Part shown: positions 51,413 to 58,788 of the stretch, piece by piece
Position numbering within the stretch: position 1 is the first letter of the stretch
Layout of the letters: every line of letters begins with the position of its first letter
Origin: Streptomyces huiliensis
Lineage (GTDB): Bacteria > Actinomycetota > Actinomycetes > Streptomycetales > Streptomycetaceae
Length of the DNA: 64,000 bases
NCBI RefSeq assembly: GCF_020037025.1
Contig: NZ_JAIQLH010000004.1
Span: forward strand, 1-64,000
Direction: 5' to 3'
Notes under the pieces: generated by a model
Database searches by the model: none
Seen by the model: only the letters and a program-made list of their open reading frames with translations
What the model was told of the DNA's origin: nothing
Made by a program: the position numbers and the translations under genes

Positions 51413-52230
51413 GCCATCCGCCCGCGTCCCCGTCCCCGTCCACCCCTGCTCCCGCCTCCGCCCTCACTGAGACCGAACGTTTCGCCGGCAAGGTGGCCCT
51501 GGTGACCGGTGGCGGGAGGAACATCGGCCGGCAGGCCGCGCTGACCTTCGCCCGCGGCGGCGCCACCGTGGTCGTCGCCGGGCCCGGCCTCGCCGATCTG
51601 GAGGAGACCGTACGGCTGATCGAGGCCGCCGGAGGCCGGGGTTCCGCGGTGGTCGCGGACGTCACCCGCGCCGCCGACGCGGCGGCCATGGTGGCCGCGG
51701 CCGTGGAGCGCCACGGCGGTCTGCACATCGCCTTCAACAACGCCGGGATCTTCGGCAAGCCGGCTCCCGTGGCCGAACAGGAGGAGGACGCGTGGTCGTC
51801 CGTCCTCGCGGTCAACACCACCGGCGTCTGGCTGTCGATGAAGTACGAGATCGCGCACATGCGCGCCCACGGCGGCGGCGCCATCGTCAACTCCGCCTCC
51901 AACATCGGCTTCCACACCCGGCGGCCGGGGCTCGGGGCCTACGCCGCGTCCAAGGCGGCGGTGTCGGTCCTCACTCGGACCGCGGCGCGCGAGTACATAG
52001 GCGAGGGCGTGCGCATCAACGCGGTGAGCCCGGGCGGGACGGACACCCCGATGTCGTTCCGGCCCGGGGAGTCGGTCGAGGACCGCGACGCGCGGGTCCG
52101 GGCCGCGGTGCCGATCGGGCGGGTCGCGGAGACGCGGGAGATCGCCGCCGCGGTGGCGTGGCTGGCCTCGGACGAGGCGGCGTTCGTGGTCGGGCACGAC
52201 CTGGTGGTGGACGGGGGCGCGAGCGCGTAG
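51409..52230 (+). CDS. Short-chain dehydrogenase/reductase
   Basis: A 273-aa classical SDR. Cofactor motif VALVTGGGRNIGRQAAL (TGxxxGxG), NNAGIFG, catalytic Ser in IVNSASNIG, YxxxK in LGAYAASKAA (Tyr and Lys) and the C-terminal VVGHDLVVDGGAS. A Pro/Ser/Ala-rich N-terminal extension of ~20 residues is unusual. No basic residue follows the cofactor loop that would clearly select NADP. It is similar to glucose/3-oxoacyl reductase-type enzymes; substrate unknown. The ATG overlaps the MFS stop by 4 nt. Confidence 0.9.
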   Translation: MSHPPASPSPSTPAPASALTETERFAGKVALVTGGGRNIGRQAALTFARGGATVVVAGPGLADLEETVRLIEAAGGRGSAVVADVTRAADAAAMVAAAVERHGGLHIAFNNAGIFGKPAPVAEQEEDAWSSVLAVNTTGVWLSMKYEIAHMRAHGGGAIVNSASNIGFHTRRPGLGAYAASKAAVSVLTRTAAREYIGEGVRINAVSPGGTDTPMSFRPGESVEDRDARVRAAVPIGRVAETREIAAAVAWLASDEAAFVVGHDLVVDGGASA

Positions 52231-52306
52231 GCGCCCGCGCCGGCCGGCGAGGGGACGGGGTGCGGGCGGGGTGCGGGGGGTGGCGTGCGGCCGGATAATC
52301 CGGGTG

Positions 52307-53113
52307 ATGACGAACTCGCCGTCCGCGCCCCACGCGCCGTCCACCCCGCCCGTGCCCTCCACGCCGTCCGACCGGGTGGAGGACCCGCGGCTGGCCGCCG
52401 TCCTGTCCGGGACGCGGCGGCGGCTGCTCGGCGACCTGTCCGAGGTGGGCGCCGGGTTCCCGCTCGTGCTGGCCGGTGGGCACGCGGTGCGGTTCCACGG
52501 CCTGGCGCACGGGGTGGGCGGTGACGCGTCGGACGTCGGTCTCGAGCTCGCCACGGACACCCAGACGCCCATGGCCGAGGTGCTGGCGACGGTGCGGGCG
52601 GGGCTGGAGGCGCGGGGGTGGCGGGTGCGGGACGCGGCGGCGGAACCGCTCGCCGCGCGGTTCACCGCCACCGACTCCCTGAACGGCGAGGAGTGCGGGG
52701 TCGGAATCGCCAAGGAGACGCTGTGGCGGGCGCCGGCCCGTGGCGGGTCCGTTCTCGTCCTCGCCGTGGAGGACGCGGTGGGGATCAGGGTCAGGGCCCT
52801 GGCCGACCGGGGGCTCGCGCGCGACCTCGTCGACGTCCACGCGGCGTCGGACCGCTGGTCGCGCGTCGAACTGGAGGAACTCGGCCGCCGCCATGCCCCG
52901 GACGCCTTCGAACTGGCCGACCTCAAGGCGCGGCTGGAGGGGCTGGACTGGCTCGGGGACGCCGACTTCGCCGCCTGCGGGCCGGCCGGAGCGGACGCGG
53001 AGGGGCTTCGGCGCTGGGCCCAGTTCTGGGCCGACGACATCGGCGAGCGGCTCGCCGAGGAGGCGCCGTATGAGGAGACGCCGTACGAGGAGGAGGACGG
53101 GGGAGCCCCTTAG
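52307..53113 (+). CDS. Nucleotidyltransferase-like (AbiEii-type, possibly degenerate) protein
   Basis: A 268-aa protein. The region PLVLAGGHAVRFHGLAHGVG then GDASDVGLELATD resembles the GGxA...DxDL core of AbiEii/MNT nucleotidyltransferases, but the second acidic metal ligand is not clear. A helical C-terminal half follows (LADRGLARDLVDVHAASDRW, DAFELADLKARLEGLDWLGD), as in that family. No AbiEi antitoxin is adjacent. GATAAT lies exactly 7 nt before ATG 52307, so it is probably leaderless. It could be a housekeeping relative rather than a toxin. Confidence 0.6.
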   Translation: MTNSPSAPHAPSTPPVPSTPSDRVEDPRLAAVLSGTRRRLLGDLSEVGAGFPLVLAGGHAVRFHGLAHGVGGDASDVGLELATDTQTPMAEVLATVRAGLEARGWRVRDAAAEPLAARFTATDSLNGEECGVGIAKETLWRAPARGGSVLVLAVEDAVGIRVRALADRGLARDLVDVHAASDRWSRVELEELGRRHAPDAFELADLKARLEGLDWLGDADFAACGPAGADAEGLRRWAQFWADDIGERLAEEAPYEETPYEEEDGGAP

Positions 53114-53136
53114 GGGTGCCCTGGCGCGTCCCGGCG

Positions 53137-53220
53137 GTTGGCTCCCGGTGGTTGGCTCCCGGCCGTCATCTCCCGGCCGTTGGCTCCCGGGCGTTGTCTC
53201 CCGGCCGTCATCTCCGCTCG
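53137..53220. repeat. 14-nt tandem repeat array ending at a stop codon
   Basis: Six 14-nt units follow the pattern g-t-t/c-g/a-g/t-c-t-c-c-c-g-g-c/t-c/g. The last begins at 53207 and contains the TGA stop (53208-53210) of the leftward gene. The array lies between convergent genes, as does the 15138 array. Confidence 0.85.
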
Positions 53221-56075
53221 TGGTCTTCCGCGAGCCTCCAGGTGTCGGTGGACGTATCGAAGAGGTACTGGGGGCGGTCCTTGATCGCGCTGGTGCGGAA
53301 GGGGCGGCCGCCGTCGTCGATCCGCAGGACTCCGTTCCGGTCGCCGCTGCTCCACTCCAGTTCCAGGTACCACTGCACGTCGTGGCGGTCGGTGTGGGCG
53401 ACCACGTCGAGGACCTGGGGGTCGGTGGTGGACGTCTTGTAGGGGAAGTCCGTGGCCGGGATCGGGATGTCCCCCTGCACGCCGGCCACCGGCCGGGCGG
53501 CCGGGCGGTCGCGGTCCAGGTCGATGTCGAGTGTGGCGGGGGTGACACCGCTGCCGCAGCCGTCCGCCATCACGTAGACCGGCCAGGCGAGGGGCTCCCC
53601 CCGGCCCACCACCCGGACGTGGAGCGCGCGCAGCACGACCGCCTGCCGGGACGTGCCCTGGACGGTCAGTTCGAGCTGCAGCCGCCCGCCGGGCACCGCC
53701 CGCAGCGCGGTCACCCAGCCGCGGGCGTCCTGCTGGGGCGGGGGCGGCGGGACCTCGGCCGGGGTGCGGCCGGTGAGGAACACCTGGTCGCAGCGGTCGA
53801 TGAAGGTGTACGGGCTGGTGGTCACCGTCAGGGGCGTCCCGGAGGGCGCGTCAGGGGCGGGCGCGCCGGTCGCCGGGCGCGTCGCCCCGGGGAGCGCCGT
53901 CTCGTGCGCGGCGTCCGGCGGGTTCCCCTGCGGGCCGCCCGGCGCGGGCCCGCCGGTGGGGAAGGACGGGAGGGACGGGACGCTCGTGGCGGGCGGTGCG
54001 TCCAGGTCGGGCAGCACCGGGGCGCCCGGTGCCGGCGCGGTGGAAGCGGCGCCCGGCCCTCCGGGGCGTCGGTCGACGGAGAGGCGCCGCTCCGTCCTGC
54101 CCGTCGGCGAGCCGTCGGCGCTCGCTCCCGTACGGGAGTCGGGCTTGGTGGCCGCGTAGCTGACGACGACCGCCGCGGGGATCGCGACGGCCACGGCGGC
54201 GGCGAGCAAGGCACGCCGGATCCGCTTCCGGGCGGCGGCGGGTGTGGGTGCGGTCCGGGAGGCCGAGACGGAACGTTCCGCCACAGCCGCGGCAGCTTCG
54301 TCCGGCGCGGATGCGGGCGCCGTTTCGGAAACGGCTGATTCCGGTCCCTGCGAGGGCGTGGCCGCCGGGCCGCCGACGCCCACGTCACCCGGGTCCGCCT
54401 CGCCGGCCGCAGGCGCGGCCGGGCCGGGACCGCCGGCGCACCGCTCCTCGGCGAGCGCGTCGGGGGTGGCCCTGGCTGCCAGGGGTCGCTCGGATGTGGC
54501 GGGCGTGGGTGGGGAAAGGGCACTGTCCGACCCGGGGCGCTCGCCCGTGCCGGGTTCCCCGCTCGCGACGGTGCACCCGGCCGCTGCGGCGGCCGGGGCT
54601 TCGTCCGGCGACCCTCCCGGGCCGGCCTCGCCGCGCGTACCCGTACACCTGGCCGCTGCGTCGTCCGTCCCGAGCGTTCGGACAGCGGCGGGTATCTCCC
54701 CCGCGCCGCCGCGCTCGCCCGTGCCGGAGGGGTCACCCGCGTCGGCAGATCCCCTCACGCCGGACGGTCCGTCGGCTGCGGCGGAAGACCCGGCTGTGCC
54801 GGATGACCCGGTCGCGCCGGCTTGCCCGCTTGCGTTGGACGCACCGGTCGGGGTGGATGACTCGCTCGTGCCGGGCGGTCCGCTGGGTGCGGCGGAAGGC
54901 CTGGCGGTGCCTGACGGCCTGGCCGCAGAGGATGAGTCGATCGGGCCGGATCGCCCGCCCACGCTGGACGGCCCGGCCGGAGTGGGTGACCCGATCGCGC
55001 CGGACGGCCCGTCGCCTGCGGCGGATGTCTCGACTGAGGCGGATGATCCGGCTGAGGCAGCCGGCCCGCTTGCGCCGGCCGGCCCGGCTGGGGCGAATGA
55101 CTCGCTGGCGCTGGAAGATCCGTCGGCTGCGGTGAGTGCCCCGGCCGCGTCGAAAGGCCCGGCCGCGGTGGGTGATTCGCTCGGGCTGGATGTCCTGCTC
55201 GCGCCGGCCGGCTCGTCAGCCGCGGCAGACGACGCGGCCGCGCTGGACGGCTCGCCCGCGGGACCGCTCTCGGAGGGCAGTCCGGCTGCGGCGGATGGCG
55301 CGCTCGGGTTGGATGGTCCGCTGGCCCTGGGGGAGGGCTTGACCGCGCTGGACGGCTCGCTCTCGGCGGCCGGTTCGCCGGCGGCGGGTCGCGCGCTCGC
55401 GTCGGACGTTCCGTCAGCCGCGGAGGCGGAGGAGGACGCGGCCACGTTGGACGGCCCGCTCTCGGCGGCCGATTCGCCGGCGGCGGATGGCCCGCTTGCG
55501 CCGGATGGCTCGTCCGCTGCACCGAATGACTCGCCCGCTGCGCCGGATGGCTCACCCGCTGCGGCGGATGACTCGGCCGCGACGGATGGCCCACCGGCGG
55601 AGGACAGTCCGTCCGCGGAGGGCCGCGAGTGCGCGGGAGGCAGGCCCGCTGCCCCATGCCGCCCGCCCGGGCTCCGCCCGTCCGTGCCGGTTCGCTCGTC
55701 CGCGCCGGCCCGCCCGTCCGCGTCGGGTGTCGCGCTCCCGCCGGTCCGTCCGTCCGCGTCGGGCGATGCGCTCTCCCCGGTCCGTTCGCCCGCTCCCGGC
55801 GTCCGTGTCGGCGTCGGCTGTGCCTTCCGGCGCCGGGCGTCGTCCGCGATGATCCAGCGGCGGTGCAGTTCGACGAGTTCGTCGCGGGAGGCGCCGCAGA
55901 GTCGGGCGAAGCGTTCGACCGGGGCGTACTCCGTGGGTACGGCGACGCCGTTGCAGTACCGGTGCAGTGTGGAGGTGCTCATGTGCAGCCGCTTCGCCAG
56001 GACTCCGTAACTGCGTCCCGAACGGCCCTTCAGTTCCCGCAGCCGAGCCGCGAACTCGGCTATCCCCTCGGACAT
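53208..56075 (-). CDS. Membrane-spanning HTH protein with giant disordered linker
   Basis: A 955-aa protein. The N-terminal cytoplasmic HTH_31/XRE domain (~5-85: FAARLRELKGRSGRSYGVLA, KRLHMSTSTLHRYCNGVAVP then FARLCGASRDELVELHRRW) is followed by a ~500-residue linker of Ala/Ser/Gly/Pro/Glu repeats (AAGEPSGAAGESFG, SGASGPSAAGES). Then come a basic patch (ARKRIRR), one transmembrane helix (~618-640, LLAAAVAVAIPAAVVVSYAA) and an extracytoplasmic ~300-residue part ending in a beta-rich domain with Cys pairs (DRCDQVF, DGCGSG). The layout is that of RodZ- or one-component membrane regulators. ATG 56075. Function unknown. Confidence 0.82.
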   Translation of the reverse strand: MSEGIAEFAARLRELKGRSGRSYGVLAKRLHMSTSTLHRYCNGVAVPTEYAPVERFARLCGASRDELVELHRRWIIADDARRRKAQPTPTRTPGAGERTGESASPDADGRTGGSATPDADGRAGADERTGTDGRSPGGRHGAAGLPPAHSRPSADGLSSAGGPSVAAESSAAAGEPSGAAGESFGAADEPSGASGPSAAGESAAESGPSNVAASSSASAADGTSDASARPAAGEPAAESEPSSAVKPSPRASGPSNPSAPSAAAGLPSESGPAGEPSSAAASSAAADEPAGASRTSSPSESPTAAGPFDAAGALTAADGSSSASESFAPAGPAGASGPAASAGSSASVETSAAGDGPSGAIGSPTPAGPSSVGGRSGPIDSSSAARPSGTARPSAAPSGPPGTSESSTPTGASNASGQAGATGSSGTAGSSAAADGPSGVRGSADAGDPSGTGERGGAGEIPAAVRTLGTDDAAARCTGTRGEAGPGGSPDEAPAAAAAGCTVASGEPGTGERPGSDSALSPPTPATSERPLAARATPDALAEERCAGGPGPAAPAAGEADPGDVGVGGPAATPSQGPESAVSETAPASAPDEAAAAVAERSVSASRTAPTPAAARKRIRRALLAAAVAVAIPAAVVVSYAATKPDSRTGASADGSPTGRTERRLSVDRRPGGPGAASTAPAPGAPVLPDLDAPPATSVPSLPSFPTGGPAPGGPQGNPPDAAHETALPGATRPATGAPAPDAPSGTPLTVTTSPYTFIDRCDQVFLTGRTPAEVPPPPPQQDARGWVTALRAVPGGRLQLELTVQGTSRQAVVLRALHVRVVGRGEPLAWPVYVMADGCGSGVTPATLDIDLDRDRPAARPVAGVQGDIPIPATDFPYKTSTTDPQVLDVVAHTDRHDVQWYLELEWSSGDRNGVLRIDDGGRPFRTSAIKDRPQYLFDTSTDTWRLAEDHERR

Positions 56076-56264
56076 ACAGGCTCTTCCCGTCCCAGATCCG
56101 CGTTCCAGGCCGCGGCATCGTTCCAGGTCGGACTATATGCAGCCGTTCCGGCTTCCCCAAGGACGCGACACGCCTTGCCGCCGGAACGCGCCACGGCACA
56201 GGCTGTCGGCACAGACCGCGGCCAGGGAACGGACCCACCGGACGCGGTCGGAACAGGAGCTGCC

Positions 56265-56369
56265 GTGCGGATCAGGTTCCGCCTCCGTCTCGACCCCGTC
56301 GACGCCGTGGCCCTGGGAATGCTGGTCGTGTCCGTCCTGTCGGTCGTGGCGCTCCTGCGTCACCTGTGA
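56265..56369 (+). CDS. Single-span membrane microprotein (34 aa)
   Basis: GTG 56265 is preceded by AGGAG with a 5-nt gap. The product is VRIRFRLRLDPVDAVALGML then VVSVLSVVALLRHL: an Arg-rich head and one strongly hydrophobic helix (~residues 14-30). Third positions are strongly G/C biased. It lies between the divergent membrane HTH gene and the DUF4232 gene, 77 nt before the latter. Function unknown; it might interact with the membrane HTH protein, but only the location suggests this. Confidence 0.58.
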   Translation: MRIRFRLRLDPVDAVALGMLVVSVLSVVALLRHL

Positions 56370-56446
56370 CGCGCCACCCAGCGCTCCCAGCGCTCCCGGG
56401 CCAAAAGTCCACCCACTCCTCTCCTCCCTCCGACAGGAGTCACACC

Positions 56447-56974
56447 ATGCGTACCTCCCGCCTCGCCGCCTCCGCCCTCCTCGCGGCCACCACCCTCGCG
56501 CTCGCCGCCGGGCAGAGTCAGGCCGCACCGGCGTCCCGCCCGGCCGCGGCGCCGAAGACGGCGGCGTGTTCCGCGGCGCACACCAAGTTGACCGTCCAGA
56601 ACGTGAGTCGCCCGATCAACCACCAGCTCCTGACGCTCACCAACACCGGCAGCACCAGGTGCAACGCCTTCGCTCACCCGTACCTCGGCTTCGACGACGA
56701 GCAGTCGGTGATCCGCGTCGTGGAGGACAGCAAGCCGCAGGCCGTGGTCACCCTCGCGCCGGGCGAGTCCGCGTACGCCGGGATCGGGCTCTCCGCGGCC
56801 GACGGCAGCGCCGACCACGGCCGTTGGGTGCGCACCGTCCGGGTCCACCTCCACGACGGGTCGGGCTCCGCCGACGACTCCGTCCGGGTCACGCTGCCCC
56901 GCGGTACGTGGATCGACGACTCGGCCGCCGTCACCTACTGGCAGACGGACCCGGCCGACGCCCTCGTCTGGTGA
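56447..56974 (+). CDS. Secreted DUF4232 protein
   Basis: A 175-aa secreted protein. Signal peptide MRTSRLAASALLAATTLALA with probable cleavage after AGQSQA, then a DUF4232 beta-sandwich (~45-170): CSAAHTKLTVQNVSRPINHQ, LLTLTNTGSTRCNAFAHPYL, ESAYAGIGLSAADGS and the end AVTYWQTDPADALVW. Two Cys (ACSAAH, TRCNAF) probably form a disulfide. There is no lipobox, unlike the paralogue at 24609. CAGGAG precedes ATG 56447. Function unknown; it is common in Streptomyces secretomes. Confidence 0.85.
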   Translation: MRTSRLAASALLAATTLALAAGQSQAAPASRPAAAPKTAACSAAHTKLTVQNVSRPINHQLLTLTNTGSTRCNAFAHPYLGFDDEQSVIRVVEDSKPQAVVTLAPGESAYAGIGLSAADGSADHGRWVRTVRVHLHDGSGSADDSVRVTLPRGTWIDDSAAVTYWQTDPADALVW

Positions 56975-57075
56975 GGGAGCTTCCGGCATGTGCGCGTCAA
57001 CCGGCCTGCCCATCAGGGAAGTTGGGTGGCGAAAATGGCGTGCGCGGTGCCGCGTCGGGGAGTTAGCGTCCCCCT

Positions 57076-57942
57076 GTGGACGAGAGAGAACTGCTGGCCC
57101 GGGCCGGCGGACCGGTGACGCGTGGCCGTCTGGTGCGGGAGGTGCGGTCGCTCGGTCTCGCCGAGGGCGACACCATCATGGTCCATACGAGCCTGTCCGC
57201 CCTCGGCTACGTGCCGGGCGGCACCGCGACCGTCATCGCCGCGCTCACCGAGGCCGTGGGCGCGTCCGGCACGCTGATGGCGTACTGCGGGTGGAACGAC
57301 GCCCCGCCCTACGACCTCCCCTCCTGGCCCGAGGAGTGGCAGGCGGCGATGCGGGCCGAGTGCCCCGCCTACGATCCGCTCCTCAGCGAGGCGGACCACG
57401 CCAACGGCCGCCTTCCGGAAGCTCTCCGGCGGTGGCCGGGCGCCGTGCGCAGCCGGCACCCCGACGTCAGCTTCGCGGCCGTCGGAGCGCGGGCGGAGGC
57501 CCTGGTGGCCGACCACCCCTGGGACGACCCCCACGGTCCCGGTACGCCGCTGGCCCGGCTCGCGGCGGCGGGCGGACGCGTCCTGCTGCTGGGCGCGCCC
57601 CTCGACAGCATCACCCTCCTGCACCACGCGGAGGCCCTGGCGGAGGCGCCCGGCAAGCGGTTCGTCGAGTACGAGCAGCCGGTCCTCCTCGACGGCGTAC
57701 GGACCTGGCGCCGCTTCCGGGACATCGACTCCGAGGACGGCGCCTTCGACTACACCCCCGTGGTGCCGGAGGGCGAGTGGCCGTTCGCGGTCATCGCGCG
57801 CGACATGCTCGCCGCCGGCCTCGGCGTCCGGGGCACCGTCGGGGCGGCGGAGTGCCACCTCTTCGAGGCGCCGGACGTCGTCCGCTTCGGGGTCCGGTGG
57901 ATCGAGGAGAAGCTGGGAGGGCCGGCGGGCGTGCGGGGGTGA
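57076..57942 (+). CDS. AAC(3)-type aminoglycoside N-acetyltransferase
   Basis: A 288-aa antibiotic_NAT-family enzyme. Motifs: GDTIMVHTSLSALGYVPGG (acetyl-CoA side), GASGTLMAYCGWNDAP, RSRHPDVSFAAVGARA, HPWDDPHGPGTPLARL and LLLGAPLDSITLLHHAEALA; the His/Glu/Asp pattern expected for the catalytic site is present. It would acetylate the 3-amino group of 2-deoxystreptamine aminoglycosides, although many chromosomal homologues have other substrates. TAGCGT lies 6 nt before GTG 57076, so leaderless. No aminoglycoside biosynthesis genes are near. Confidence 0.87.
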   Translation: MDERELLARAGGPVTRGRLVREVRSLGLAEGDTIMVHTSLSALGYVPGGTATVIAALTEAVGASGTLMAYCGWNDAPPYDLPSWPEEWQAAMRAECPAYDPLLSEADHANGRLPEALRRWPGAVRSRHPDVSFAAVGARAEALVADHPWDDPHGPGTPLARLAAAGGRVLLLGAPLDSITLLHHAEALAEAPGKRFVEYEQPVLLDGVRTWRRFRDIDSEDGAFDYTPVVPEGEWPFAVIARDMLAAGLGVRGTVGAAECHLFEAPDVVRFGVRWIEEKLGGPAGVRG

Positions 57943-57950
57943 CGCCCCCC

Positions 57951-58004
57951 GGCACGGGGGCTCGCCACCCGGCCGCCGGCACGGGGGCTCGTCACCCGGC
58001 CGTC
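57951..58004. repeat. Two 27-nt direct repeats
   Basis: ggcacgggggctcg(c/t)cacc followed by cggccg(c/t)c occurs at 57951-57977 and 57978-58004 between convergent genes. Non-coding. Confidence 0.8.
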
Positions 58005-58056
58005 GATCGGCGCGGCCGGGAGCGGACCCCGACGAGCTGCCGGGTTCCGGCCCCGG

Positions 58057-58575
58057 TCAGCCGCCCAGCGCCGCGACGCCGGCCCGGGCGAACTTCTCGT
58101 CGAGGTCGCCGCTGGGCGCCCCGGCCACCCCGATGGCGGCGACCGGCGCGCCCTTCGCCTGCACGGGCGCGCCGCCCGGCAGGAAGAGGGTGCCGGGGAT
58201 GTCCTTGAGGTTGGGCGTCTTGGCGAGGCGGTCCACGAGGGCGGAGGTCGGCGCGTTCCAGGAGACGGCCGTGAACGCCTTCTTCTCGGCGCTCGCGTAC
58301 GACTGCGGGCCCGCGCCGTCACCGCGGAGGGTGACGAGGGTGTTGCCGTCCCGGTCCACGACGGCGACGGAGACCGCCTGGCCTTCCTTGACGGCGGCGT
58401 CGAGGGTGGCCTGGGCCGCCTTGGTGGCGGCGGCGATCGTCAGGTGGCGCGTGGAACGCAGGGAGGCGTCCTTGGCGCCGGCCGCCGGAGTGGCGGCGTT
58501 GGCGGCGACGGCGCCGACGACTCCGGCGGCGACGACGGCGGAGGCGGTGGTGAGGAGCTTCTTGGCCTTGGTCAT
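58057..58575 (-). CDS. hbpS: HbpS-like secreted haem-binding protein
   Basis: A 172-aa secreted protein of the GlcG/HbpS (DUF336) fold. Signal peptide MTKAKKLLTTASAVVAAGVV then GAVAANAATPAAG. The mature domain has LRSTRHLTIAAATKAAQATL, AVSVAVVDRDGNTLVTLRGD, PQSYASAEKKAFTAVSW and GGAPVQAKGAPVAAIGVAGA. In Streptomyces reticuli HbpS binds haem, senses redox stress and interacts with the SenS sensor kinase; the divergent neighbours here encode SenS- and SenR-like proteins, which confirms the assignment. GGAGG precedes ATG 58575 at 8 nt. Confidence 0.9.
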   Translation of the reverse strand: MTKAKKLLTTASAVVAAGVVGAVAANAATPAAGAKDASLRSTRHLTIAAATKAAQATLDAAVKEGQAVSVAVVDRDGNTLVTLRGDGAGPQSYASAEKKAFTAVSWNAPTSALVDRLAKTPNLKDIPGTLFLPGGAPVQAKGAPVAAIGVAGAPSGDLDEKFARAGVAALGG

Positions 58576-58655
58576 GCACCGATCCTCCGGCCGGACCGGG
58601 CGCGGGCGCGTCGGCCGGCGGGCTGCCCGTCCGGGCGGTACGGGCGACGCCGGGG

Positions 58656-58671
58656 TCGACCGATCGGTTGA
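58656..58671. promoter_or_regulatory. Near-palindrome TCGACCGATCGGTTGA in hbpS-senS intergenic region
   Basis: A 16-bp sequence symmetric except for the outer C/T pair lies between the divergent hbpS and senS genes, 81 nt from the hbpS start. It is a candidate SenR or autoregulatory site. Confidence 0.5.
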
Positions 58672-58788
58672 TGCGGGGACGGCCGTGTGCGGTGAGGATG
58701 GACGCGCGTGCGGGGTGTTCCGGTACTGCGGTACGGGGAGTGTGTGCCGCGCGTGGTGTGGAGTACCCGGGCGGTGTGAGGACGTGGG

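Noticed and set aside
52307-53113. Type IV AbiE toxin-antitoxin system
   Set aside because: Only the nucleotidyltransferase-like half is present, its metal site looks incomplete, and no AbiEi antitoxin is adjacent.
57076-57942. Aminoglycoside biosynthetic cluster suggested by the AAC(3)-like gene
   Set aside because: No cyclitol or aminosugar biosynthesis genes lie near it; a lone acetyltransferase is common in Streptomyces chromosomes.
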